Part shown: positions 1-8,719 of the stretch, one piece after another
How the letters are laid out: each line of letters begins with the position of its first letter
Position numbering within the stretch: position 1 is the first letter of the stretch
Assembly (NCBI RefSeq): GCF_000761485.1
Contig: NZ_JPMX01000084.1
Location: 1-64,000, forward strand
DNA: 64,000 nt
Reading direction: 5' to 3'
Origin: Modestobacter caceresii
GTDB lineage: Bacteria > Actinomycetota > Actinomycetes > Mycobacteriales > Geodermatophilaceae
The notes under the pieces: model-generated
What the model was told of the DNA's origin: nothing
Databases searched by the model: none
What the model saw: only the letters and a program-made list of their open reading frames with translations
Program-made: the position numbers and the translations under genes

Positions 1-58
1 CCCCGAGGGGTCAACTTTCGATCGGCAACAGGGGGTCAACTTTGGCCCGGCGTTGACA
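1..58 (-). mobile_element. Terminal end of an IS21-like insertion sequence
   Basis: The 12-base string GGGGTCAACTTT occurs at 7-18 and again at 32-43, a 25-base period, and the stretch closes with GTTGACA at 52-58. Repeated internal motifs close to a TG...CA terminus are typical of IS21-family ends in actinobacteria. The boundary at about 58 is where the neighbouring aminotransferase frame stops making sense. The rest of the element lies left of the window. IS21 is inferred from this end structure only; no istA or istB is visible. Confidence 0.6.
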
Positions 59-658
59 GGCGGCAGAAGCCGGCACCGGCGTGTTCCCGTAGGTCGACTC
101 GCGGTAGGTCTCGTCGACCAGCACGACAGCTTCCGGTGCACGCTCGTCGACGGCCGCGAGCACGCCGCGCAGCTCCTCCTCGGTCAGCCGAACCCCGGAC
201 GGGTTCTGCGGCGATGCCAGCGACACGAGTCGGGTCTGCGGCGTGAGGGCGTCTGCCACCGCGTCGAGAGGAAGCCGGTAACCATCGTCGAAACGCAGCG
301 CCACGACGTCCACGCGCGCCTCGAGTCCCTCGGGGACGCTCCGGGCCGGTGGAAAGCACGGGCTCGCCAGGAGCACGGCGTCGCCGGGCCGGCACCGGTC
401 CTGGGCGAGCAGGAACATCCCCTCGATCGCCCCGACCGTCAGCAACACCTGCCCGGGGTCCACCCCGGCTCCGGCAGCGACCAGCGCCCGCAACTCCGCG
501 CCACCGGAGGAGGTGCCGTAGCCGAGCGGCAGGTCGATCAGCGCGTCGGCGCCGACCAGATCCCCGATGCGCAGTGCCGGGCACGTGCTCTCGGCCAGGT
601 CGTAGCGGACAGCGACCTCCATCAGGGTGTTCATCGGGCTGGTTGCGAAGGACACCAT
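11..658 (-). pseudogene. PLP-dependent aminotransferase, C-terminal half lost to an IS
   Basis: Fold-type I (class I/II) aminotransferase of the AspC/HisC type. Family features present are the PLP-cofactor region (TVGAIEGMFLLAQD), the SPQNPSG substrate/PLP-binding segment and the DETYRE segment that normally holds the PLP-contacting Asp and Tyr. The protein stops after about 215 residues. Its last native residues (PASAA) run straight into the IS21-like end, which supplies the final dozen residues and the stop. The catalytic lysine that should follow is absent, so no activity is expected. The start at 658 (MVSFATSP) is chosen over 712 because the earlier residues look non-conserved. It diverges from the nitrilase gene, suggesting the two once shared a promoter region. 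Confidence 0.8.
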
Positions 659-828
659 GAACCCATCCTGCCCGGCAGGTGCGCAGGACCCGGAAATCGA
701 GCGGGGGCTCACCCGTGGTCGTCATCGGGCGGATCTGCCTCCGCCTGCCAGGCGACGGGACCCCTGTGAGCGCCGACGACCGGTCAGGGCGGAACGGGAG
801 TGCACTGGCGGTGTCCTATCGTCGACCT

Positions 829-1767
829 GTGCGTATCGCCGCTGCCCAGGCCCGGCCGTACTGGTTCGACCCCCAGGCCACCACGAAGAAGATCACTGAC
901 TGGCTGGAGGACGCGGCGGCGCAGGACGTCGAACTGGTGGCCTTCCCCGAGACGTTCCTGTCCGGCTATCCGTTCTGGCTGGAGCTGACCGGCGGCGCAC
1001 GGTTCGACGACCCCGCGCAGAAGCGCGCCTACGCGGCCTATCTCGAGGCGGCCGTGGCGATGGACGGTCCCGAGGTCAGGCAGATCACCGAGGCGGCACG
1101 CGACCTCGGGATCTTCGTCTACCTCGGGACGACGGAACGGACGACCGGCTCAGCCCGGGGCACGGTGTTCTGCACACTGGTCGCGATCGACCCGGGCGCA
1201 GGCGTGGTCAGCACGCACCGCAAGCTCATGCCGACGTACGAAGAGCGCCTGGTGTGGGGCACCGGTGACGGCCATGGCCTGCAGGTCCACCGGTACGCGG
1301 GCGCCCGCGTCGGGGGGCTGAACTGCTGGGAGAACTGGATGCCGCAGGCACGCCACGCGCTCTACGCCCAGGGCGAGGAACTCCACGTCAGCGTGTGGCC
1401 GGGCAACCCCCGCAACACCGCCGACATCACCCGGTTCGTGGCTCTGGAGGGCCGGGTGTTCTCCCTCGCGGCCAACGGCCTGATCTCCTTGTCGGACGTG
1501 CCCACCGACTTCCCCCTCTACGCCGAGCTCCAGGAGGCCGGCGTCACCGACTACTGCCGGGGCGGGTCGGCGATCGCCGGACCTGACGGCTCATGGGTCG
1601 TCGAACCGGTCGTGGACGAGGAGCGGCTGGTGGTCGCCGATCTCGACCTGCGCCGCGTGGCTGAAGAGCGGCAGAACTTCGATCCGACCGGCCACTACAG
1701 CCGGGCCGACGTCTTCACCGTCCAGGTCGACCGCCGTCGGCTCGACGCCGTCCGCTTCACCGACTAA
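829..1767 (+). CDS. Nitrilase (carbon-nitrogen hydrolase)
   Basis: Cytoplasmic nitrilase-superfamily enzyme expected to hydrolyse a nitrile to the carboxylic acid and ammonia. The full catalytic triad is visible: Glu41 in FPETFLSGYPFW, Lys132 in HRKLMPTYEER and Cys166 in GGLNCWENWMP, the last being the nitrilase/cyanide hydratase signature. From GTG 829 it is 312 residues, the usual family length; the frame is open further upstream but those residues are non-conserved. It diverges from the truncated aminotransferase, so any joint nitrogen pathway is probably broken. An aliphatic versus aromatic substrate cannot be told from sequence, and cyanide hydratase activity is the main alternative. Confidence 0.9.
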   Translation: MRIAAAQARPYWFDPQATTKKITDWLEDAAAQDVELVAFPETFLSGYPFWLELTGGARFDDPAQKRAYAAYLEAAVAMDGPEVRQITEAARDLGIFVYLGTTERTTGSARGTVFCTLVAIDPGAGVVSTHRKLMPTYEERLVWGTGDGHGLQVHRYAGARVGGLNCWENWMPQARHALYAQGEELHVSVWPGNPRNTADITRFVALEGRVFSLAANGLISLSDVPTDFPLYAELQEAGVTDYCRGGSAIAGPDGSWVVEPVVDEERLVVADLDLRRVAEERQNFDPTGHYSRADVFTVQVDRRRLDAVRFTD

Positions 1768-2012
1768 TGGGGCTTACCGGGCCTGCTGGTCTCTGGCAGG
1801 TTCGGTGCCGGTAGCGGCCGGTGGGTCAGCACTCTCACCGACGGGAACGCACCTGATTCCTATCGTCAGATCGTGCGCCCACCGGTCGTGAGGGGGCCTG
1901 ACCGCTGATGGGATGACGTGTCCCGGGCGTTGTCCGGTGAGCACTTGACCATTAGTCCGCTGGCTGTCTCCTCCGCGCTGCCGACCGCAGGAGCCGACCG
2001 GAGGAGGCACGG
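1768..2012 (+). other. Non-coding leader of an IS110 element; possible bridge-RNA region
   Basis: I see no protein-coding gene here. The segment lies between the nitrilase stop and the GTG start of the IS110 transposase and ends in a strong ribosome-binding site (GGAGGAGG at about 2000). In IS110-group elements the non-coding left end upstream of the transposase encodes the bridge RNA that guides target choice. That this piece does so is inferred from position; I did not fold it. Confidence 0.35.
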
Positions 2013-3035
2013 GTGCTGTTCGTGGGTGATGACTGGGCTGAGGACCACCACGACATCGAGGTCCAGGACGAGGACGGGCACCGGCTGGCCAGGGCCCGAT
2101 TGCCCGAGGGCATCGCCGGGCTGACCCGGCTGCACGAGTTGATCGCCGAGCACCTAACCGAGGACGATGTCGACCCCGCGACGGGGTTCGTGGCGCAGAG
2201 CGTGGTGATCGGGATCGAGACCGACCGTGGCACGTGGGTGTCTGCGCTGGTGGCGGCCGGCTACCAGGTGTTCCCGCTCAATCCGGTGCAGGTAGCCCGC
2301 TACCGGGAACGACACGGCGCCTCCGGTGCCAAGTCCGACCGGGGGGATGCGCACGTGCTGGCCGAGATCATCCGGCTGGACCGGGCTCACCACCGGCCGG
2401 TGGCCGGTGACAGCCCGCAGGTGGAGGGGCTGAAGATGGTCGCGCGGGTGCATCAGAGCGCGATCTGGGACCGCACCCGCCACCTGCAACGGCTCCGGTC
2501 GGCGCTGCGGGAGTTCTTCCCCGCCGCGATCGAGGCCTTCCCCGAGCTGACCGCGGCCGATGCGCTGGAGCTGCTGGAGCGCGCTCCGGATCCCGCGCGG
2601 GCGGCCCGGCTGTCCAGATCGAAGATCACCGCGGCGCTGACCCGGGCCCGCCGCCGCGATGTCGAGGCCAAGGCCGAGGCGATCCAGGCCGTGCTGCGGG
2701 CGCCGGCGCTGCGCCTGGCACCGGAGATCGAGGCCGCCTACGCCGCGATCGTGGCCAGCCACGTCCGCCTCATCTCCGGCCTGAACAACGAGATCACTTC
2801 TCTGCAGGCGGTGGTGGCCGAGGGTTTTGGCCGGCACCCGGACGCTGACATCGTGACCAGCCAGCCCGGGCTGGGACCGATCCTCGGCGCCCGGGTGCTC
2901 GCCGAGTTCGGTGACGACCACGCCCGCTACGTCGACGCCAAGGCCCGCAAGAACTACGCCGGCACCTCACCGATCACCCGAGCATCCGGCACCCGCCGGA
3001 TCGTGCTGGCCCGCTACGCCCGCAACAGACACTGA
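2013..3035 (+). pseudogene. IS110-family transposase, C-terminus truncated by an IS3 insertion
   Basis: N-terminal DEDD (RuvC-like) domain with its first acidic residues in FVGDDWAEDHHD, and a C-terminal Transposase_20 region (TSQPGLGPILGARVLAEFGDD). It stops at residue 340 where members usually run to about 400. The stop codon TGA (3033-3035) is supplied by the first bases of the IS3 inverted repeat. The last native residues (RIVLARYARNRH) precede the conserved C-terminal block, which carries the catalytic Ser region. The element is therefore immobile. Confidence 0.88.
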
Positions 3036-3078
3036 GGTTCCCCCGAGACCGCGGAGGCATCAGCTATAAGGGGTAGCG

Positions 3079-3369
3079 ATGCCAGAGATCCGCAAGAAGT
3101 ACGACCGGGAGTTCCGCGAGGGAGCGGTCCGAATCGTCGAAGAGACCGGGAAGCCCATCGCCCAGGTCGCCCGTGACCTGGGGGTCAACGAGGGCACGCT
3201 GGGCAACTGGGTGAACAAGGCCCGGGAGGCCCGGAAGGGCACCGAGGGCCTGTCCCGAGGTGACATCGAGGAGCTCAAGCGGCTGCGCGCGGAGAACGCC
3301 GAGCTGCGGATGGAGCGCGATGTCCTCAAGCGATCGGTGGTCCTGTGGGTGAAGGAGGCGACGAAGTGA
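3079..3369 (+). CDS. IS3 transposase OrfA (helix-turn-helix subunit)
   Basis: 96-residue OrfA of the HTH_Tnp_1 type: DREFREGAVRIVEETG, then a helix-turn-helix (IAQVARDLGVNEGTLGNWV) and a C-terminal leucine-zipper-like stretch (IEELKRLRAENAELRMERDVL). It binds the IS ends. The stop TGA at 3367-3369 overlaps the GTG of orfB, so OrfB may be made by translational coupling or by the -1 frameshifting usual for this family. Confidence 0.92.
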   Translation: MPEIRKKYDREFREGAVRIVEETGKPIAQVARDLGVNEGTLGNWVNKAREARKGTEGLSRGDIEELKRLRAENAELRMERDVLKRSVVLWVKEATK

Positions 3370-4256
3370 GCGTGGCCCGCTTCATCGCCGACCAGAGGAC
3401 CAACTACCGGGTGCCGCACACGATCACCTGCGCCCTGCTCGGGGTGTCGGAGTCCTGGTTCTACAAGTGGTCGTCCCGGACGCCGACGCCCACCGAGCAG
3501 CGGCGTGCCGAGGTCGACGCCGCGGTCGCGAAGGCGTTCAAAGCCGTGCGCGGGCTGCACGGCTCGCCCCGGCTGGTGACCGATCTGCGGGAGGCCGGCT
3601 GGACGGTGTCGGAGAAGACTGTCGCCGACTCGATGCGCCGTCAGGGCCTGGTCGCCCGCGTGATTCGCCGGCGCAACGGGCTGACCCGGCAGGACAAGAC
3701 CGCGGCGAAGTTCCCCGACCTGCTCCGCCGGGACTTCACCGCCAGCGCGCCGAACACCCGCTGGGTGGGGGACATGACCGAGGTCCCGACCGCGGCCGGG
3801 AAGCTGTACCTGGCAACGGTGATCGACCTGTACTCCCGGCGGCTGCTCGGCGCAGCCACCGGGCTGCACCCGGACGCGCAGCTGGCCTGCGCGGCGATCG
3901 AGATGGCCGTGGCGGCCCGCGGCGGCGCTGAGCGCATCGCCGGGGTCATCTTCCACCCCGATCGTGGGTCGACCTACACCGCCGACCGGTTCACCGCCCT
4001 GTGTCGGCGGCTGGGCATCCGCCAGTCGATGGGACGAGTCGGCTCTTGCTTCGACAACGCCGCGGCCGAGGCGTTCTTCTCCAGCCTCGAGTGGGAGGTG
4101 CTGTCCCGGCACGACTTCGCCACCACGAGGGCAGCACAGGCCGCCGTGATGGACTGGTGCTACGGGTTCTACAACCACACCCGCCGACACAGCTCCGCCG
4201 GAGGCCTGTCACCGATCAACTACGAAATCGCCGCGCTCAACCGAGACGCGGCATAG
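3366..4256 (+). CDS. IS3 transposase OrfB (DDE integrase domain)
   Basis: 296 residues from GTG 3366, which overlaps the orfA stop. It has an HTH_21-like N-terminus and an rve integrase core. All three catalytic acidic residues are visible: Asp in RWVGDMTEVP, Asp in FHPDRGSTYT and Glu in NAAAEAFFSSLEWE. The C-terminal FYNHTRRHSSAGG motif is intact, so the element looks transposition-competent. An upstream in-frame ATG at 3345 lies inside orfA and would also fit a frameshift product. Confidence 0.9.
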   Translation: MSVARFIADQRTNYRVPHTITCALLGVSESWFYKWSSRTPTPTEQRRAEVDAAVAKAFKAVRGLHGSPRLVTDLREAGWTVSEKTVADSMRRQGLVARVIRRRNGLTRQDKTAAKFPDLLRRDFTASAPNTRWVGDMTEVPTAAGKLYLATVIDLYSRRLLGAATGLHPDAQLACAAIEMAVAARGGAERIAGVIFHPDRGSTYTADRFTALCRRLGIRQSMGRVGSCFDNAAAEAFFSSLEWEVLSRHDFATTRAAQAAVMDWCYGFYNHTRRHSSAGGLSPINYEIAALNRDAA

Positions 4257-4286
4257 AAAGTCCTCCACGATTTCGGGGGAACCACA

Positions 4287-5306
4287 TATCGCTTGAGGCA
4301 GCGGATGATTTTGCGCTTGGACAGGCCTTCGGCGGTGCGGCGGGTGACGTAGTCGATGGTCGGCTGGTGCCAGCGCATGCGGACGATGACGGCGCGGTAG
4401 AGGGCGGCGTTGGCCTGCCGGTTGCCGCCGCGGTAGGGCCGGTGCCACCCGTTGGTCCGCCCGGAGCCGGCGGGTATGGGGCAGGCGCCGCACATCTTGG
4501 CGAAGGCGGCCTCGGAGCGGACCCGGTCGGTGTTGTCCCCGGCGGTCACCAGCACCTCGGCGGCGATGTCGAAGCCGACCCCGACGAGCTCGAGCAGCTG
4601 CGGCGCGGCTGCCCTGGTCAGGGACTGCAGGTGCCGACTATGCACCGCGATTTCGTCGTGCAGCTGCAGCCATCGGCGCGCCAGCGATGCCAGCACATGC
4701 CACATCGCCGCGTCCGACGCCGAGAGGTTTGCGGCAGAGTCGAGCGCCGCGCAGGCCTGGATGAGCTTGTGATCGGTGAGGGGCTCCAGCTCCGCGCGCA
4801 GTTCGTCGGCGGCGGTCACCAGCGTCGCCTTGAGCGCGATCATGGCGGCGGTGCGGGCCTTGACGGCGGTGTCCCGGGCGATCTTGAGCAGCCGCAGCGA
4901 CTCGACGTCGCCATCTGCGGTCTTCGGGGTGGCCAGCTTCACGCCGGTAGGAGCTGGCGAGCGGCGTGCTCGGCGTCGATCAGGTCGCTCTTGCCAGACA
5001 GCCGCCGCTCGCCCTTGCGCGGGGGACGGTTGACCTCGCGGACGTGCTGGCCCTGCCGGCGGAGGAACCGGGCAAGCCCGATGCCGTAGGACCCGGTGCC
5101 CTCGACACCGAAGGCGACCAGCCGACCGTGCGGCCCGATGTGGCCGGTCGCGACGGTCTCGAGTGCGCGAACCCCTCCGCGGTGGCCGGCACGAACTGCT
5201 GGGCGCGCTTTTCGCCGAGACCGTCGAGCACCACCACGGCGTGTTCGTCCTTGTGTGTGTCGACGCCGACGACGACATCATCGCGGCGCAAGGTCATCCT
5301 GTTCAT
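4287..5306 (-). pseudogene. Second IS110-family transposase, frameshifted and 3'-truncated
   Basis: Three reading frames must be joined to recover the protein. The start MNRMTLRRDDVVVGVDTHKDEHAV (first DEDD Asp) is in one frame; a middle segment at about 4950-5155 (VEGTGSYGIGLARFLRRQGQ, then SDLIDAEHAAR) is in another; and the long C-terminal part (MCGACPIPAGSGRTNGWHRP, then KIIRCLKRYV) is in a third. The last ten or so residues are replaced where the IS3 right end begins at 4286. It is unrelated in detail to the IS110 copy at 2013-3035, so the IS3 sits between two different elements. Confidence 0.85.
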
Positions 5307-5521
5307 GGCCGAGGTCTCCTCACAGATCTCGGTCGTATCCCGCTGGTTGGGCGGGACGGACAGGACTGCGATGGGACCTGCTGCGATCAGGCTCCTATCA
5401 GGTCACGACCGCCCGGCCGGCGGCCCGGGCGTCGCTGCGGCAGCGGTCGACACGTCAACGCGAAGGCACCCGCTGGGCGGGTCGTAACAAGGGTCAGGCC
5501 GCCACCGCAGCGACCCCTCCA
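5307..5521 (-). other. Leader side of the second IS110 remnant
   Basis: No gene is seen. On the minus strand this lies upstream of the broken transposase and would be its non-coding left end, where IS110-group elements keep their bridge RNA. The junction with the following oxidoreductase remnant falls at about 5522-5533. Confidence 0.3.
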
Positions 5522-6061
5522 ATGCTCACAGTCATAGCAGTCGGTGATGCTGCCAATGGACGACACCTCCCGGAGCCGGTGGTGGTGGCGCTCGGCACGC
5601 ACGCCAACAAGCAGGGCCGTGTCGCAGGCATCAACATCGGCGGCGGCTACGCGACATTTCCCGGCGTGATCGGCACCGCGATCACCAAGGTCTGCGACCT
5701 CGAGGTGGCCCGCACCGGCCTGTCCAGCGAGGAAGCGCTGGTGGCCGGTTACTCGTTCGTCACCGCGTCGGTGGACTCCACGACCAAGGCCGGCTACTTC
5801 CCCGGCTCCCGCCCCATCCGGGTCAAGATGATCGCCGAACGACGCAGCGGGCGGCTGCTCGGCGCGCAGGTGGTCGGCCGGGAGGCGGCCGCCAAGCGCA
5901 TCGACGCCCTGGCCATCTGCATCTGGAACGAGATGACCGTCGACCAGATCCTCTCCCTGGACCTGGCCTACGCACCACCGTTTGCACCGGTGTGGGACCC
6001 GGTCCTGATTGCCGCACGCAAGGCCTTCGAAGCCGTCGAAGCCGACGTCCGACAACTCTGA
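5522..6061 (+). pseudogene. C-terminal half of an FAD-dependent disulfide reductase (CoA-disulfide reductase / NADH oxidase type)
   Basis: What remains is the second FAD-contacting motif (IAVGDAANGR), the ALGTHANKQGRVAG segment and the Pyr_redox dimerisation domain down to the family C-terminus. The N-terminal FAD and NAD(P)H domains and the redox cysteine are missing; the IS110 remnant abuts the break. In-frame ATG 5522 could start a product of about 179 residues, but it could not bind nucleotides. The closest fit is the CoA-disulfide reductase/NADH oxidase group rather than glutathione or lipoamide reductases. Confidence 0.75.
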
Positions 6062-6228
6062 CCCGGATCACCTTCGTCCCTGCGCGGCCGACGACTCAAG
6101 CTGCTCAGCGGGCTTCTCGCTCCGGTCCGCCCGGCTCCTCCACATCCACGGGCATCGGGCACGGCCTTGGTCCCCGACGGGACCGTCGCCTGTCCTCGCG
6201 ACGATCCTCGCGCGGGGACGCCGTTCGA

Positions 6229-6366
6229 TCACCGAACGGTGAGCGCCATGCTCATCCCGGCCTCGAGGTGCTCGGAGATGTGGCAGTGCAGCATCCACGT
6301 GCCCAGATTGCTCAACTCGACGAGCAGCTCGTGGTCTGGCCGCCCCAGCGGCGGCCAGGCCTCACG
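6229..6366 (-). pseudogene. C-terminal tip of a multicopper oxidase
   Basis: Reading the minus strand to the TGA at 6229-6231 gives LSNLGTWMLHCHISEHLEAG followed by MSMALTVR. The HCHxxxHLxxGM cluster is the C-terminal type 1/type 3 copper site of multicopper oxidases. Only about 45 residues survive; upstream the frame runs directly into the 3' end of the next gene. It is a remnant with no independent function. Bases 6062-6228 show nothing recognisable. Confidence 0.6.
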
Positions 6367-7368
6367 TCAGCGTCGTCGCACGAGTCCGACGGCGGCCGCG
6401 CCGAGCAGGCCCACGCCGGCTGCAAGCGCGCTGCGGTGCAGGCTCAGCGGCAGCTGGACGCTGCGGCCGTGAGCCCGGTCGTCGAACGGGCCGTGGGTGC
6501 CGTGGTCGCCGGGCACCGGAGAGAACAGATAGTTCGGCGCATCCGGATCGGCCGGCTCATCGGTCTGCTGGGAGGAGTAGCCGGTACGGCCCAGGTAGTG
6601 GTCCAGCAGCCCGCCGGCCACTCGACTGCCGAGGATGGTGCCCACCGTGGACGCTCCCACCCAGACCTCCCGGCGCCGGTGCTCGCTGGCCCAGACGACC
6701 GCCCACGCGGCCACCTCCGGCTGGTAGATCGGTGGCACCGGCTGGGGCTTGCGGGGCATCTTGGCCAGTCCCAGCCGGAACTGCGGGGTGTTCATCGCCG
6801 GCATGTGCACCGACGTGATCTGCACCCGGCTGCCGTCGTGCAGCAGTTCGGCGCGGAGTGAGTCGTACAGGCCGTTGAGCGCATGCTTGGACGCGCAGTA
6901 CACCGACTGCAACGGGATGCCGCGGAACGCCAGCGACGAGCCGATCTGGATCAGGTGTCCCCTGTCGCGCTCGGTCATCCGGCGCAGGGCAGCGCGTGCG
7001 CCGTTGACCGAGCCCAGGAAGGTGACCTCCACACCGCGTCGGTACTCCTCAGGACTGACCTCCAGGAACGGGGCGAACACCGCCGCCATGGCGTTGTTCA
7101 CCCAGACGTCGATCGGCCCGAGTTCGCGCTCCACCCGCTCGGCGGCCGCCTCCACCTGGCCGTCGTCGGCGACATCGACCTCGAGCACCAGCGGCTGCCC
7201 GCCACGGGCCCGCACCTCGTCCGCGGCCGCCTCCAGGCCGTCGCGGTTGCGGGCGAGCAGGGCGACACGGTCACCGCGGTCGCCGAAGGCATGCGCGATG
7301 GCCCGCCCCAGCCCGGCGCTCGCGCCGGTGACGACGACCACCTTCGGTTGACGATGCTCTGGGGTCAT
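6367..7368 (-). CDS. SDR-family oxidoreductase with C-terminal membrane tail
   Basis: Classical short-chain dehydrogenase, 333 residues. It has the Rossmann motif TGASAGLGRAIA (14-25), NNAMAAVF in place of the usual NNAG, an active-site Ser in IGSSLAFRG and the catalytic pair in YCASK. After about residue 250 there is an extension unusual for SDRs, ending in a hydrophobic helix and arginines (ALAAGVGLLGAAAVGLVRRR), so it is probably anchored to the membrane. Its substrate is unknown. It is flanked by two gene remnants and has no evident operon partner. Confidence 0.85.
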   Translation of the reverse strand: MTPEHRQPKVVVVTGASAGLGRAIAHAFGDRGDRVALLARNRDGLEAAADEVRARGGQPLVLEVDVADDGQVEAAAERVERELGPIDVWVNNAMAAVFAPFLEVSPEEYRRGVEVTFLGSVNGARAALRRMTERDRGHLIQIGSSLAFRGIPLQSVYCASKHALNGLYDSLRAELLHDGSRVQITSVHMPAMNTPQFRLGLAKMPRKPQPVPPIYQPEVAAWAVVWASEHRRREVWVGASTVGTILGSRVAGGLLDHYLGRTGYSSQQTDEPADPDAPNYLFSPVPGDHGTHGPFDDRAHGRSVQLPLSLHRSALAAGVGLLGAAAVGLVRRR

Positions 7369-7392
7369 GCTGTCTCCTTCCTCAGGGCCACG

Positions 7393-7652
7393 CTAGGCCC
7401 GCTCCGATGGGGCCCAGGTGTACTGGCCGTCGCGCAGCCGATTGGGGCCAGGGGACCAGGAGCTGGCCACGTGCGCTGGTGCCAGCTCGCCCTCGGGGTC
7501 CCGTCGAGCAGCTCACCCCGGCCGGCTACGTAGGACCGCAGCTCGCCGCCGACCTCGACGACGGTGACGCGGTCGTTGCCGTACACGACCGTGTACTGGC
7601 ACCCACTGGCCAGTTCTCGCACGTGCTCGTCGACCTCACTTCCTGGCTCCAT
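7393..7652 (-). pseudogene. Aldose 1-epimerase remnant (N-terminal region, frameshifted)
   Basis: From ATG 7652 the minus strand encodes YTVVYGNDRVTVVEVGGELR and then SYVAGRGELLDG, which matches the N-terminus of GalM-type epimerases. In a second frame PNRLRDGQYTWAP follows, recalling the family PWPNRLRDGRY motif, and a TAG stop falls at 7393-7395. The rest of the enzyme is absent. The assignment rests on motif memory and is moderate. Confidence 0.45.
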
Positions 7653-7729
7653 CCTCGGATCGCCACGATTCCGCTCGGCGCCCGGGGTCACGGGGTCGCC
7701 TTGGTCGCCAGGGAGAGCGCGTAGTCGCC

Positions 7730-8719
7730 CTATGGGTCGGTCCACCAGGACCTCAGCCGCAAGCCGGCGGCGGTGAGTTCGTCGGCGACCCGCTCGCGGC
7801 GGAACTTGGCGCTGACCTCGGTGCGCAGCTCCTCCCCCTGGGCGAAGTGCACCTCCAGGTCGAGGACGCGCACCACCTGCTCCCGCAGCGACCGCAGGCG
7901 CATCTCGATCCACTCGTTCTCCGCGTTCCACAGCGCGACGTGTGCGAACGCGTCGGGGTCGACGTCCGCGCCGAGCTCGCGGGCGATCACGTGCAGCACG
8001 TTGCGGTTGAACTCAGCCGTCACACCCGCCGCGTCGTCGTAGGCGGCGACCAGCCGCGCGGGGTCTTTCACCAGGTCGGTGCCGAGCAGCAGGGTGTCCC
8101 CGGCTGCCATCGTCGACGCCAGCGTGCGCAGGAATCGGGCGCGCTGCGCGGGCAGCAGGTTGCCGATCGTGCCGCCGAGGAAGGCGACCAGCCGGCGGCC
8201 ACCGGCCGGGAGCAGCGGCAGGTGGTGCTCGAAGTCAGCCACGACGGCGTGCACCTCGATCCGGTACTCACCGGCCACGGCCTCGCCGGACTGCGTGAGC
8301 ACGGTCTGGTCCACGTCGACGGGCACGTAACGTCGGAGCGTGCCGGCCTCGCCGAGCGCGTCGAGGAGCAGGCGGGTCTTCTCCGACGTTCCGCTGCCCA
8401 GCTCGACCAAGGTGTCGGCTGCCGACAGCCCGGCGATCTCGGAGGCGTGCGCCTGCAGGATCGCGCGTTCCCGCCGGGTGGGGTAGTACTCCGGCAACCG
8501 GGTGATGTCCGCGAACAGCTGCGAGCCGCGGGCGTCGTAGAACCACTTCGGCGGCAGTGTCTTCGGGGTGGCGCTCAGCCCTACTCGGACGTCGGCCTCC
8601 AGCGCGTCCCGCATCGCCGCCGGCGGCAGGTGGCGATCCATCCGGAGCGCCAACTCGGCTGCCGCGATATCCAGCATCCCGCCGTCGCACGGGGACGCCG
8701 GGTCGTGGACGGCGGTCAC
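7730..8719 (-). CDS. egtD: Histidine N-alpha-methyltransferase EgtD, C-terminus cut by an amber codon
   Basis: Converts L-histidine to hercynine with three SAM-dependent methylations, the first committed step of ergothioneine synthesis. It carries the family hallmarks [16 protein letters not shown], the SAM-binding [24 protein letters not shown], and the histidine-binding [11 protein letters not shown] near the C-terminus. The start is GTG 8719, which overlaps the egtB stop (GTGA), giving 329 residues. The frame ends at WWTDP with TAG (7730-7732). The same frame then continues GDYALSLATKATP to a TGA at 7688-7690, the kind of tail the family normally has. So a nonsense mutation or a sequencing error has removed about 14 residues. 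The catalytic parts are intact; stability may suffer. Confidence 0.92.
   Translation of the reverse strand: MTAVHDPASPCDGGMLDIAAAELALRMDRHLPPAAMRDALEADVRVGLSATPKTLPPKWFYDARGSQLFADITRLPEYYPTRRERAILQAHASEIAGLSAADTLVELGSGTSEKTRLLLDALGEAGTLRRYVPVDVDQTVLTQSGEAVAGEYRIEVHAVVADFEHHLPLLPAGGRRLVAFLGGTIGNLLPAQRARFLRTLASTMAAGDTLLLGTDLVKDPARLVAAYDDAAGVTAEFNRNVLHVIARELGADVDPDAFAHVALWNAENEWIEMRLRSLREQVVRVLDLEVHFAQGEELRTEVSAKFRRERVADELTAAGLRLRSWWTDP

Larger units (their letters stand above)
3033..4286 (+). mobile_element. Complete IS3-family insertion sequence (1254 bp)
   Basis: Imperfect 25-bp inverted repeats bound the element: left 3033-3057 begins TGAGGTTCCCCCGA, and the right end 4262-4286 read in reverse begins TGTGGTTCCCCCGA; 21 of 25 positions match. 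Inside are overlapping orfA and orfB. No 3-4 bp target duplication is seen: left flank ACAGACAC, right flank TATCGCTT. The flanks are also two different IS110 remnants on opposite strands, so the element did not simply insert into one target. Confidence 0.88.

Noticed and set aside
6868-7351. Genes on the plus strand over the SDR at 6367-7368
   Set aside because: They mirror the SDR codons and lack any recognisable domain.
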